DNA of 64,000 nucleotides from Labilithrix luteola (GTDB lineage: Bacteria > Myxococcota_A > Polyangia > Polyangiales > Polyangiaceae), in NCBI RefSeq assembly GCF_001263205.1, contig NZ_CP012333.1, positions 4,255,001 through 4,319,000 on the forward strand, in the 5' to 3' direction. A program made the position numbers and the translations under genes. Positions 27,251 to 38,425 of the stretch are shown here, piece by piece (the first letter of the stretch is position 1; each line of letters begins with the position of its first letter). The notes below the pieces were generated by a model. It saw only the letters and a list, made by a program, of their open reading frames with translations. It ran no database searches and had not been told where the DNA came from.

Positions 27251-27603
27251 CAGCGGTCCTCCGGTGGGTGCTGGACGAGCATGTCCATGGCCTGCTCGAT
27301 GGGGATGCCCGCGATCCCCGCGTCGCGGTCGACCCAGCGATAGTGCGAGAGCTGTTCGCGCTGCGTATTGCGCTCGGTGATGCCTCGTTCGGTGACGCTC
27401 AAGAGCGTGCGATCGACCTTGCCGATCGTCGGCGGGGCCACGGCGGGAAACGGTGGGCCCACGTCGCGCCCGCGGCTGTCGGCACGCAGCAGCACCTCGA
27501 CGACGAAGAGCGAGCCGAGCAGCACCACCATGCTTCCCAGCGCGACGAGAAGGACCGGTCGTGGCGGGATGCGGTCGGGCTCCTGGTGGACGTCGAAGCT
27601 CAT
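27250..27603 (-). CDS. Small membrane protein of the ACIII-caa3 operon, uncharacterised
   Basis: A 117-residue protein with one transmembrane helix (about 20-40), a periplasmic Pro-rich segment (PPFPAVAPP) and a C-terminal SHYRWVDRDAGIAGIPIEQAMDMLVQ. The last part (WVDR-x-AG-x3-IPI-x2-AM) recurs by memory in small proteins next to ACIII or oxidase genes in several phyla, but no named function is known. It sits between actF and ctaC with 4- and 1-bp overlaps, so it is made with the complex. A structural subunit or assembly factor is the likely role. Confidence 0.75.
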   Translation of the reverse strand: MSFDVHQEPDRIPPRPVLLVALGSMVVLLGSLFVVEVLLRADSRGRDVGPPFPAVAPPTIGKVDRTLLSVTERGITERNTQREQLSHYRWVDRDAGIAGIPIEQAMDMLVQHPPEDR

Positions 27604-28766
27604 GGCGACCGGTACCGGAGCGACTCGCGAAGCTCGGCTTGCGTGGAAGCAGTGGGGATGACCCGTCGTTCAGCACCGAAACGATGCGCCCCGTACGCGA
27701 ACGAGATCGCGCCGACGACGAGGAACGGAGCGAGGTCGAGGATGGTCAGATGCGGATCGATCGCCCCGATTCCGAGCCACGCGAAGTCGAGCGCCGTCAT
27801 GAGGACGAGCCATCCGGCGAGCACGGCGAGCGACAGTGGGTGGCGTTTTGCACTTCGCGAAAGGAGCGCGAGGAACGGGAGGACGAAGCGTCCGAAGAGG
27901 AGGAGCGCATCGATCGCGCCGAAGGGGCCGTGTGCGCGACTCGTAAAGAAGGAGACCTCGCGCGGCAAGTCGGCAATCCAAATGAGCATGAATTGGAAGA
28001 AGCCGACGTATGCCCAGAGAATGACGGCCATCAGCATGAGGCGCCCGACGGCGTGCGTATGATCGGGCGCGAGCGTGGCATCGAGGTGTCCGCGGCGATC
28101 GGCGGCCCAGGCGAGCACCGCGAGAAGGGAGAGTGCGCCGAGGAAGCCGCTCGCGAAGACGTAGACCCCATACATGGTCGAGCTCCACCCGGGCTCGAGC
28201 GCCATGAGCCAGTCGAACGACGCGAAGGTCATCGTCAGCGCCAGGATCGGCAAGCTTGCGCCGCCTATGGCTCGTAGTCGCGCCTGCCCTTCCGGTGACT
28301 CGTCGGTCTCGGCGCGTCGCAGGACGATCGACATCACAACCCATACGACGAGATAGATGGCCGACCGCACGTAGAAGAACGTCGGCTGGTTCCACGAACG
28401 CTGATGCTCGAGCGCCTCTGCCATCACGGGCGAGAGCCCCTCCGGCTCGTTTGCCCATGGGTAGAGACGCCCGGCGCCGATGGCGATCGGCAAGAACAAC
28501 AGCGCGAACAGGGGAATCGTCCCGATCATCGCACGCAGGAGCGGTGCCACGAGGAGCCACCATCGTGCGCCGGTCACGTAGAGCACCATCACGAGCACCA
28601 TCGCTCCGAGGGCCGTCCACAGGCCGAAGGCGTATGCGCTCGTCCAAGCCAAGAGCGCGTGCCGCGTGTCTCGGATCAACCCGAGCGAGAAGCCGGCAAC
28701 GCCGAGGCCCGCGAGCACGAGGGCGAGCAAGAAGGATTTGGTGCCGTTCTTCGTTTCGCGGCTCAT
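27600..28766 (-). CDS. actF: Alternative complex III subunit ActF
   Basis: A 388-residue membrane protein with about ten helices, homologous in pattern to the ActC/NrfD fold but shorter. It anchors the quinol:cytochrome c oxidoreductase in the membrane. Markers include SFDWLMALEPGWSSTMYGVYVFASGF near 195-220 and a helix pair around WAYVGFFQFMLIWIADLPRE near 270. The start at 28766 has GGAGGAAA 5 bp upstream and overlaps the actE stop (ATGA). The open frame to 28868 lies within actE antisense. Confidence 0.9.
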   Translation of the reverse strand: MSRETKNGTKSFLLALVLAGLGVAGFSLGLIRDTRHALLAWTSAYAFGLWTALGAMVLVMVLYVTGARWWLLVAPLLRAMIGTIPLFALLFLPIAIGAGRLYPWANEPEGLSPVMAEALEHQRSWNQPTFFYVRSAIYLVVWVVMSIVLRRAETDESPEGQARLRAIGGASLPILALTMTFASFDWLMALEPGWSSTMYGVYVFASGFLGALSLLAVLAWAADRRGHLDATLAPDHTHAVGRLMLMAVILWAYVGFFQFMLIWIADLPREVSFFTSRAHGPFGAIDALLLFGRFVLPFLALLSRSAKRHPLSLAVLAGWLVLMTALDFAWLGIGAIDPHLTILDLAPFLVVGAISFAYGAHRFGAERRVIPTASTQAELRESLRYRSP

Positions 28767-29320
28767 CGCGTTTCCTCCGCGAGCGTTCGCTGTACGTCGG
28801 GCGGCAGATCCGAAGCCTTGGCACTCTGACTGAGCTTCAACGCGAGGATGTACGAGGCGACGGCCCACCGCTCTTCGCGATCGAGAAACTCCTTGTACGA
28901 AGGCATGAGACCGTAGCCGTGGGTTGCCACCGTGTAGAGGCGCGCGCGTGTGTGACGCTGGGCGAACAGTGATGGAGGCTTCCGCAGTTCCATCTTCGCG
29001 GCGATAGCGCTCCGCCCATCACCAGCGATCCCGTGGCACGTGGCGCAGGTAGTCTCGAATCGCTTGCGCCCGAGGTCGAGAAGCGCTCGCGTGATGGGGG
29101 GAGGGGGCGCCTCTTCGCTGTCCTCGGCGTCGGTCGAGACGGTGCCGTGCGGCGGAGTACGCATCACCATTCCGTTGTCGAATGCCGTCGTCGCCCCAAA
29201 GGCGTCTGCGCGGCGCTGCTCGAGCATGCGAGCGAGCGTCGGATCGGGCGTATGGAACGCCTGACGATTGTCGCAACCGACGAGCAGGAAGACGGCGAGG
29301 CCGAGCCATCGCGGCTTCAT
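28763..29320 (-). CDS. actE: Alternative complex III monoheme cytochrome c subunit ActE
   Basis: A 185-residue lipoprotein cytochrome. The signal ends in VFLLVGCDN (Cys near 16). One heme site CATCHG lies near 92-97, with a Met ligand in the GLMPSYKEF segment near 137. It carries electrons within the complex, from the pentaheme subunit towards the acceptor. Length and gene position match ActE. Start and stop overlap the neighbours by 4 bp each. Confidence 0.92.
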   Translation of the reverse strand: MKPRWLGLAVFLLVGCDNRQAFHTPDPTLARMLEQRRADAFGATTAFDNGMVMRTPPHGTVSTDAEDSEEAPPPPITRALLDLGRKRFETTCATCHGIAGDGRSAIAAKMELRKPPSLFAQRHTRARLYTVATHGYGLMPSYKEFLDREERWAVASYILALKLSQSAKASDLPPDVQRTLAEETR

Positions 29321-29872
29321 GGGGCCTCCGAAGGAGTGCGTCTCGAGATGGCTCGCACGGTCAGCGCGCCGAGGGGGACGAGGGCGCTTCGAACACGGTC
29401 GGCTTGTTCGTCGTCGATCGAGCCTGCGGCGCGTCGCGGGTCACCGACGGTGAGCCAGAAGCGATCGATCGTCGTACGCTCGAAGCCGGCGATGTCGAAG
29501 ATCGGATCGTGCAGGCGTGGCATGCGTGAGCTGACGAGGACCGTGATGAACGACGCGAACGACGCGAAGAGCACGAGAGTCTCGAACACGATCGGCACGT
29601 GCGCAGGCAGCGAGTTGTATGGTCGACCGCCGACGTTGAGTGGATAGTCGACGGCGTTCGTCCACGAGAGGATGGAGTAGGCCAGCGTGGCGCCGGCGGC
29701 GCCCCCGAGGAACACCGCCTTGGGCACACGCGAGCGCCTCACTCCGAGGATGTCGTCGAGCTCCGGAACGGGAAACGGCGTGTAGGCGTCGAGCCCCACG
29801 AAGCCCAGCGAGCGAAGGTGCTCGGCTCCTGCGACAAGTGCATCGGGAGACTCGAACTCGGCGACGAGCATG

Positions 29873-29880
<8 letters not shown>
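29317..29880 (-). CDS. actD: Alternative complex III subunit ActD (DUF3341)
   Basis: A 187-residue membrane protein with two helices (about 60-82 and 105-125) and an N-terminal cytoplasmic part (FESPDALVAGAEHLRSLGFVGLDAYTPFPVPELDDILG near 9-46) typical of DUF3341/ActD. It is a structural subunit of the complex. The GTG at 29880 has GGAGGAG 7 bp upstream and overlaps the actC stop by 8 bp; an ATG 9 bp later is possible. Stop overlaps the actE start. Confidence 0.9.
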
Positions 29881-31254
<1,374 letters not shown>

Positions 31255-31258
<4 letters not shown>

Positions 31259-34155
31259 CGCTTGCCCTCTTCGAGCTCGGGGTTGTCGTTGATGATCTTC
31301 GCCAGATAACGAACACGCGGCACGGTGCCGAGCTCGTCGAGCACGGCGAAAGCGCGCTCGTTCCTATGGAGTTTGGCGACTTCGGATTCTCGATCGGCCA
31401 CGTCGCCGAAGACGATCGCGCCCGTCGGACAGGCCTGCTGACAGGCTGTCTGGAGTGGCTTCCTCGGAGCATTCGGTTCGACGCGCTCGCTGATTTCGTA
31501 TTCGCGAATGCGTTGCACGCAGAACGTGCACTTCTCCATCACGCCGCGTTCGCGCACGGTGACGTCGGGATTGTGGACGAGCTGCTCTTTCGGAGTCTCG
31601 GTGCGATGGAAGTCGAACCAGTTGAAGCGCCGTACCTTGTACGGGCAGTTGTTCGAACAGAACCGCGTGCCGACGCAGCGGTTGTAGACCATCTGGTTCA
31701 GTCCGTCTTCGCTGTGGACCGTCGCATTGACGGGGCACACGTATTCGCACGGCGCTTTTTCGCAATGCTGACAGAGCATCGGCTCCGTCACCATGCGCGG
31801 GAAATCGTGGCTGCCCACGGCATAGGCATCGATGCGCAGCCAGTGCATGGCGCGCCCGAGTCGAACGCCGTCGGCGCCCACGGTCGGAACGTTGTTCTCG
31901 GCCTGACAAGCGACCACGCAGGCGCTGCAACCCGTGCAGACGGCCAGGTCGACGGCCATGCCCCATTGCCGTTTGGCCGGCATGGTCGGTGGGTTGAAGA
32001 TCGAAAGAGGTCTCTTCGGCTTCGACTCTTTCGATTTGGGCTCACGCGATGTCCACGCGCTGAGCGTGGCATGACGAGCGATGGATTCGTCACGCCCTTC
32101 GAGCCCTTGGTGGATCTGCGTGATTGGCAAAACGTGCCGTTCGCCCGTCTTGCGAACGGTGACGTCGGGAACGTGCCAGGCCTCGTCGGCCGGGCGTAGT
32201 TCGTAGGCATTGGCGCCAAGACCCGCGGAGAGCTCGGCGCCCGCGGTGCGTCCCCAGCCGAGCGACAAGCCGACGGTCCCCGTGGCTTGGCCAGGCACAA
32301 CGAGCGCCGGCACGCGAACGGAGCGCTCACCGGCGCGAATCTCCACTTCGTCGCCGCTCGCCAGATCGAGTGCGGCCGCCGCCTCCACCGAGAGCGTGGC
32401 AGCGTTCGTCCACGTGAGCTTTCCGATCGGAGAAGGAAGCTCGAGGAGCCAGGCGTCGTTGGCGAAGCGACCGTCGTACGTGTGAGGATCGGTCGTCAGC
32501 ACCAGGTCGAAGCCGTGCTCGACTTCGGGCGTGGGACGGTGGCGCTCGGCCCGCACGAACGACGACGCGAGCACGGTGCCGATCGTCGCGAGATCGGGAG
32601 ACGAGAGATCGGTGACGACGTCGAATGCGCTTCCCTCTTCGAAACCTCGTCGCAGCGCCCTTCGAAAGCGAGCCGGGTCGTTCTTGAATCGTTCCCGTAC
32701 GAGGTCGTAAGCGTTCGTCTGTTTACGTCCAGCGAGTACGGCGAGGACGTCGAGCACGCTGCGACCGCCGAAGAGCGGATCGACGAGGGGTTGGATGATC
32801 GACACCGTTCCGTCGAACGCTCGCGCGTCGCCCCAGCTCTCGAGCGGATGCGCTTCGGCGATGGTCGTGAGGCAGACCCTGGCCGTCTCGTCGTCGTAGA
32901 GTCCGACGTAGGCGCTATTTCGCGCGCGAGCGAGGATGGGAGCAATCGGGCGCTCGGCAGGCGATGCGTAGACCGCGTTCGCGCCGAGCACGATCACGGT
33001 GTCGGCGGCGCTGTTTTCCAGGGCGTCTGCGAGATGCCCATGACTCGGCTCGCCGGCCTCGATGATGGGGGAGGGGCCGAACGTCACTGTCGTGCCGACG
33101 TTTCCGAGCGCCGTATTGATGGCGTGGGCCATCGCGTGCACGACCGCGGGCTGCGTGTCGCCGGCGATGACGAGCGAGCGTCGACGATGGGCGAGCAGAT
33201 CGCGAATGACCGCCTCGACCCAACGACGATGCGGCGCCGCGATCTCCGCGGCCTCCTGCGGGACCTTGCCCGAAGCGATCGCCGCGAACAGCATGGCCGC
33301 GAACGCCATGACTTCGCTGCGCCCGACACGGAGTCGGTGATCCGCGGAGGCGCCCGTCACGCTCAAGAGCGAGTCGACGGCATAGAGGCGATTCATGCCG
33401 TCTTCGTGGCGAGCGAGTCGTCGCCGATCGGCGAACTGTCGCGAGAGCCGGAGCTGCGCCGGGCCGTGCCCGAGAAAATCGGCGTCGAGAGCGACGATGA
33501 CGTCAGCCGCGCGCAGGTCGAATCGCGGCTCGACGACCTTGCCGTAGGCGAGGCGCGCGCCTTGCCAGGCGTTGCGACGGGAGGCGGGCGCATGGAAGCT
33601 GATCGCCGCGTTCGGATATCGCTCGCGGATCTCTTTCAAGAGAATCGCCGCGGTCGGCGAAGAGGTCGGCGCCATCACGAGGTGAAGGCCTTTGCCGCCC
33701 ATGGCCGTCCACGGTCCACTCGCGATCGCGGTCGCGACGTCTTGCCAGGTCGATGTGCTCCCGCCTTGTTTTACGGCCTGCGCGCGTGAGGGATCGTAGA
33801 GCGACAGCACGGAGGCCTGGTCGAACGCGCTCGATGCCCCAAGGCTCGCCGGGTGCTCCGGGTTGCCTTCGACCTTCGTGGGCCTGCCCTCGTGACTCTC
33901 GACGAGAACGCCCGTCGCGTAACCGTCGAGGACCGTCGCGCTCGCATACGAGGTCGGCTTGCCGGGGGTGACCTCCGGAGGTTGGACGACGTAGGGAACG
34001 ATCTGTTCGCGAGGTGCGCGCGTGCAACCCGTGACACCCGCGAGGCCGAGCGCCGCGCTCATTCGGACGAGGAAGTCACGCCGCGCGATGGGATCGCGGG
34101 TCTCGTCGAGCATGCGCGCGAGTGCGGAAGCGCGGTGGCCGGTGTCGTGGCTCAT
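31255..34155 (-). CDS. actB: Alternative complex III iron-sulfur subunit ActB
   Basis: A 966-residue periplasmic subunit fusing a molybdopterin-oxidoreductase-like domain (about 40-700, no cofactor ligand identified) to a ferredoxin domain. A twin-arginine signal lies near 25-45 (RRDFLVRMSAALGL), which fits export of a folded Fe-S protein. Cys clusters for four centres appear from about 735: CTGCSACVVAC, CQHCEKAPCEYVCP, CVGTRFCSNNCPY and CTFCVQR with CQQACP. It passes electrons from quinol to the heme subunits. The ATG at 34155 overlaps the actA stop; a GTG 9 bp earlier is possible. Confidence 0.95.
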
Positions 34156-34799
34156 CGATGGCACCCCGTGCAGTCGACGATGGACCGCACCCCTAGCTCT
34201 GCGCGGAGCCTAAGGCCGAGGACCTCCTGCGGCTCGTTCGGCGTCCACTCCATGTCCGTGATTCTGTCGAGCGGCCGGAGGTGCTCTTCCGGATGGCGGT
34301 GGCAATCGAGACACCACCGCATCGTGAGAGGAGCCACGGCGTAGACCTGGCCCATCTGATCGACGCGCCCATGGCAGCTCACGCAGCCCACGCCCTTGTT
34401 CACGTGGATCGAGTGGTTGAAGAAGACGAAGTCGGGCAACGTGTTGACGCGTTCCCAACGGATCGGTCGGTCTTCGAACCAACTGTCCCGCACCTTCGCG
34501 AGCTCGGGACTCGAGATCCAGATCTGCGTGTGGCACCCCATGCAGACCGAGGTGGCCGGAATCCCTGCGTTCGGCGTCTTGGTCGCGCCCCCATGGCAAT
34601 AGAGGCAGTCGACGCCGTCGTCGCGAACGTGATGACGATGATCGAACTTGATGGGTTGAGCGACGGCTTCCTGCTCACCCGTCGCATACGGGGTTCGAGC
34701 CCACGCGATCATGCCTGCCGGCAAGGCAATGGCGCCCGTGCCGAGCAACGCGATCGCGGCCCAGTAAATCGAATTAGCCGATTCGGGGAACAGGTTCAC
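34152..34799 (-). CDS. actA: Alternative complex III pentaheme cytochrome c subunit ActA
   Basis: A 215-residue cytochrome with one N-terminal helix (about 10-32) and five CxxCH sites: CLYCH, CMGCH, CVSCH, CLDCH and CTGCH, matching the ActA pentaheme. The start is the GTG at 34799 just before the membrane helix; an ATG at 34880 adds a basic, antisense-like leader and is rejected. It is the first gene of the chain, with 253 bp of non-coding sequence (34800-35052) upstream that shows no gene and must hold the operon promoter, though none stands out. Confidence 0.93.
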   Translation of the reverse strand: MNLFPESANSIYWAAIALLGTGAIALPAGMIAWARTPYATGEQEAVAQPIKFDHRHHVRDDGVDCLYCHGGATKTPNAGIPATSVCMGCHTQIWISSPELAKVRDSWFEDRPIRWERVNTLPDFVFFNHSIHVNKGVGCVSCHGRVDQMGQVYAVAPLTMRWCLDCHRHPEEHLRPLDRITDMEWTPNEPQEVLGLRLRAELGVRSIVDCTGCHR

Positions 34800-35052
34800 G
34801 TCGAGCCGCCCACGCGCCCGCACGTTCCGTCGGCAGCCCGGCTCGCGAACGCCCGTGTCGCGATGCACCGAGCGCGCCACCGTGGCGACGACGAAGCGGA
34901 CCGCGTAGCAGCGCGCTTTCGAACGTCGTTTCGCGCGAACGCGCGTGTGGCGAAACGGTACCTGTGCTCGCGCTTGTGGCGAGGACGTGACGCCCGCGAT
35001 GCTCGCGGCGTGGTGGCATCACGCCGCTCTTCTCGTCACGTCGGGCGTCTGC

Positions 35053-35625
35053 TCAGAGCAGCTCGACGCCCTGCGCGACGAGCTCCAGTTTCGCGAGCGG
35101 GTGACCCATCTGGGCCTCCGCTTCGGCGCGGCAACCGGACTTACCCTTCTTGTCCGCAGGCGCGGGGGCAGCGCCGGCCTTCGGCTCCTCCTCGTCGGCG
35201 CATGCGCTGCCCGCGCCGGCCTTCTCGAGTGTGGCGAGGATGCGGGCCTTGCGCCCGGAGGCGGTCTTCGGAACGAAGAACGCGTGGCCCGCCATCTTGA
35301 TGTGGGCCTCGCTCGCGTCGTCTTTGATCTCCATCCAGCAGCCCATGTGCTGACAGACCGCCGTGACGGTGCCGGTGGTCGCGAACGTCTTTCCGGTGAA
35401 GGCCTGCGGATCCTTCGCGACGTCGGCGAGAGCAACCTTCTGGGCGGACGATTCGATGGTCGTGCCCAGGCGCACAACGCCGTCGGCGCTGGACGCAGGC
35501 TTGGCGGCGGCAGCGCTGGAGGGCGCGGCGGTCGGGGGCGTCGACTCGGAGGGCGGCGGCGCGTTCTGCTTGCAGGCCGAAGCGAGGGTGGCGAACGCGA
35601 GGGCGGCGACCAGCGAAAGACGCAT
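35053..35625 (-). CDS. DUF4920 lipoprotein
   Basis: A 190-residue lipoprotein (lipobox ATLASACKQ, Cys near 18) with a low-complexity Ala/Pro/Ser linker to residue 48. The DUF4920 OB-fold-like domain follows, with the hallmark VTAVCQHMGCWMEI near 88-101, VFFVP-type sequence near 117 and an inserted Lys/Ala-rich loop with Cys. The conserved Cys pair may bind metal. Role unknown; it lies upstream of the ACIII operon on the same strand, separated by 253 bp, and may be independent. Confidence 0.78.
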   Translation of the reverse strand: MRLSLVAALAFATLASACKQNAPPPSESTPPTAAPSSAAAAKPASSADGVVRLGTTIESSAQKVALADVAKDPQAFTGKTFATTGTVTAVCQHMGCWMEIKDDASEAHIKMAGHAFFVPKTASGRKARILATLEKAGAGSACADEEEPKAGAAPAPADKKGKSGCRAEAEAQMGHPLAKLELVAQGVELL

Positions 35626-35688
35626 GGGCTCGATCTACCACTGGCGCGGGCCGGCGACGAATCGAAGGCGCCGTCTCAGGGCCGCCTC

Positions 35689-35708
35689 GTCACTCATGGA
35701 TGAGTGAC
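35689..35708. promoter_or_regulatory. 20-bp palindromic operator, copy 1 (glycosidase gene)
   Basis: GTCACTCATGGATGAGTGAC has perfect 9-bp arms around GG. It ends 42 bp before the ATG at 35751. A second copy with the same framework, GTNACNCAT-N2-ATGAGTNAC, lies upstream of the porin-amylase operon at nearly the same distance. A shared carbohydrate-responsive regulator is inferred. Confidence 0.7.
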
Positions 35709-35750
35709 TTTCTCATGGCGGGTCCTGAACCTCATGCTAGGGGAGGCTCG

Positions 35751-38417
35751 ATGCGCCCTTCGATTCTCCTGGCTTTGACGAGTCTCGGGGGAGCGGTCGC
35801 GATCGTGACGGCGTGTAGCTCGTCCGATGACGGCGCGCAGTCCCCCTCCGCCCCCTCCGCGGTCGACGGTGGTGGCACGCTCGGTGACGAGCAGAGCGCG
35901 ACGGGCGATGGGGGCGGCGGCTTCGATGGGGCATCCACGCCGGCGTGCATCGTGGCGACCTTCGACGGCGAGCCGGCCGGTACACGTGACGTCGTCGACG
36001 GCACGGATCACGCGAGCGTGAAGGTGACCGGCGATGGATGCCTGCGCTCGTTCGAGATCACGAGCTCGGCTGTCCGTCGCGACGACGTTCCGACGAGCCC
36101 GCGCACGGTCGCCGAGACGGCCGACCGACCCTCGGTGCATACCGGCAGCGATCTCTTCGACGCGCTCTACCAGCTCGCACTCGACGAGGCGAAAGAGAAC
36201 TCCGTCGCTTCGATTCAAGACGGTGCCTTCCGCAGCGGTGCGCCGCTCGCATGCAGCCCCGACGGTTGCTTCGAGACCGGCCGCAAGTGGACGTACGTGT
36301 GGACGCGCGACACGTCATACGCCATGAACCTCGGGCTTGCGTGGGTGGACGCACCGCGCGCCGCGAGCTCGCTCGACTTCAAGCTGTCGCCGCGTCGCGA
36401 CGGGACCAACCTGCAGATTGTGCAGGATACAGGTACCGGCGGCAGCTATCCGGTCTCGAGCGATCGCGTCGTGTGGGCGCTCGGTGCGCGCGAGGTGCTT
36501 CGTCACCTCTCCGGGGACGCGCGAACCGCATTCCGTGACCGCGCCTGGTCGGCAATCAAGAATACGATTACGCACGATAGGGCGGTCGTCTTCGATCCGT
36601 CCGACGGCTTGTATCGAGGTGAACAGTCGTTTCTCGATTGGCGCGAGCAGACGTATCCGGGGTGGAGCAATCCGAACACCGTCACGATTGCAGAGAGCAA
36701 GTCGCTCTCCACGAACGTGACACACCTGATCATCCTCGAAACGGGGGTCGCGCTCGCGACCGAGGTGGGCGACACGGCGAGCGCCGCGGAGCTCCAGAGC
36801 CGAGCCGATGCACTGCGCACGGCCATCGCCTCGAAGTTCTGGCTCGAAGACGAACGACAGCTCTCGACCTTCTTGCCGACGACCCTGGATACGGCTCCAG
36901 CACGCCGCTTCGATCTTCTCGGAACTTCGCTCGCGGTCCTCGAGAACGTCTTACCGAGTGACGAGGCGCGTGCCGCGATTGCCAATTATCCGACGTTGCC
37001 CAAGGGCCCGCCCGTCATCTTCCCGCAGCAGCAGAACACGCCCATCTACCACAATCGCGCGATTTGGCCGTTCGTCACGGCTTATTGGATCAAGGCCGCG
37101 CGCAAGGTCGGTAACGGTGCGGCCTTCGAGAACGGCGTGGCATCGCTCCTCCGCGGCGCGGCGCTCAATCTCTCCAACATGGAGAACCTCGAGGTCGTCA
37201 CCGGACAGCCCTGGGTCGACGACGGCCCGAACTCGGGGCCGCAGGTGAACTCGCAGCGCCAGCTGTGGAGCGTGGGCGGGTTCATTGGAACTGTGCATGG
37301 TGCACTCTTCGGCGTCGAAGCGACGGACAAGGGGCTGCGCGTCGCCCCCTTCGTCACGCATGGCCTGCGCTCGTCGCTCTTTCCGAATGCGACCTCCATT
37401 GCGCTGAACAACCTGCCGTTCCGAGGAAAGCGGGTCTCCGTCGTCGTGCGTCTCCCGACCGACTCGGGGAGCGCGGGGGCGTATTCGATCACGAAGGTCT
37501 CGTTGAACGGCGTTGCCGTCCAGGGCGAGATCGACGAGGCGTCGCTTGCGTCGCGCAACCTCGTCGAGGTCGAGCTCGGGGCACCGTCGAGCGCCGCACA
37601 ATCGGTGAAGACGATTGCCGACGTGTCCGACTATCGCGTGCTCTTCGGCCCCAAGACGCCGTCGATCACGGGGCTCTCGGTGACCGGCAGCAAGGTCACG
37701 CTCGGTATCGACGTGGCGGGCGAGACCGGCGTTTCGATCGACGTCTACCGAGACGGCGTTCGCATCGCGAAGGATCTGTCCGGCGGAACGACGTCGTTCC
37801 AGGATCCCGACTCGAACGGTGAGTCGACCCCTGGCCACTGCTACGCGATCGACACGCGCTTCATCTCGAGCGGCACCTCCTCGCAGCACTCACCTGCCGC
37901 CTGTTTCTGGGGAACCGGCACGCCGCGCATCTCGACCCTCGGTGTGAACGACTTCACCGTCAGCGGCGGCAACAAGACGACAGCCTACGGCCGGACCTTC
38001 TACGAAGCATGGGGCGATCCCGGCCATCAACTCGCAGCCACTTTCACGGCCACCCGCAGCGGCGCGCACCTCGTGCAGGCCACCTACGGCAATGGTTCGG
38101 GGGCCATCAACACGGGCATCACGTGCGCGGTCAAACACGTCACCATCGAGGAGCTGCCCGGCGGCGGTGTCGTCGGCGAGGGATATATGATCATGCCCCA
38201 GCGCGGCGATTGGGCATCCTGGGGTGACTCGTCGTTCGTTCGTGCCGATCTCGTTGCCGGCAAGAGCTACCGTATCCGCCTCTCGCACGACGACCGCGCG
38301 GTGAACATGTCGGCGTTCTCGCATTTCGATACGTACACCGGCGGCACGGGCGGTTCGGCTGGACAGTTCTTCCGAGTGAATGTCGCCGAGCTCAAGGTCC
38401 TCGCCCTCGTGCCTTGA
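35751..38417 (+). CDS. Six-hairpin glycosidase-like lipoprotein
   Basis: An 888-residue lipoprotein (lipobox VTACSSS, Cys near 23) with a GGGAGG ribosome site just before the ATG. After a disordered linker, residues about 120-530 form an (alpha/alpha)6-barrel pattern like GH15/GH63/GH78 enzymes; GRKWTYVWTRDTSYAMNLGLAW near 180-201 and LYRGEQSFLDWREQTYP near 285 are candidate active-site segments (acidic residues D and E). C-terminal beta domains follow, including a fibronectin-like part and a carbohydrate-binding-like part (HQLAATFTATRSGAHLVQATYGNGSG). With GH13 amylases and a LamB-like porin nearby, alpha-glucan cleavage is inferred; the exact family is not certain. Confidence 0.7.
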   Translation: MRPSILLALTSLGGAVAIVTACSSSDDGAQSPSAPSAVDGGGTLGDEQSATGDGGGGFDGASTPACIVATFDGEPAGTRDVVDGTDHASVKVTGDGCLRSFEITSSAVRRDDVPTSPRTVAETADRPSVHTGSDLFDALYQLALDEAKENSVASIQDGAFRSGAPLACSPDGCFETGRKWTYVWTRDTSYAMNLGLAWVDAPRAASSLDFKLSPRRDGTNLQIVQDTGTGGSYPVSSDRVVWALGAREVLRHLSGDARTAFRDRAWSAIKNTITHDRAVVFDPSDGLYRGEQSFLDWREQTYPGWSNPNTVTIAESKSLSTNVTHLIILETGVALATEVGDTASAAELQSRADALRTAIASKFWLEDERQLSTFLPTTLDTAPARRFDLLGTSLAVLENVLPSDEARAAIANYPTLPKGPPVIFPQQQNTPIYHNRAIWPFVTAYWIKAARKVGNGAAFENGVASLLRGAALNLSNMENLEVVTGQPWVDDGPNSGPQVNSQRQLWSVGGFIGTVHGALFGVEATDKGLRVAPFVTHGLRSSLFPNATSIALNNLPFRGKRVSVVVRLPTDSGSAGAYSITKVSLNGVAVQGEIDEASLASRNLVEVELGAPSSAAQSVKTIADVSDYRVLFGPKTPSITGLSVTGSKVTLGIDVAGETGVSIDVYRDGVRIAKDLSGGTTSFQDPDSNGESTPGHCYAIDTRFISSGTSSQHSPAACFWGTGTPRISTLGVNDFTVSGGNKTTAYGRTFYEAWGDPGHQLAATFTATRSGAHLVQATYGNGSGAINTGITCAVKHVTIEELPGGGVVGEGYMIMPQRGDWASWGDSSFVRADLVAGKSYRIRLSHDDRAVNMSAFSHFDTYTGGTGGSAGQFFRVNVAELKVLALVP

Positions 38418-38425
38418 GGTCGGGT

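Noticed and set aside
35049..35061. LexA-like palindrome CTGCTCAGAGCAG
   Set aside because: It lies on the stop of the DUF4920 gene, far from any start, and does not fit a functional operator position.
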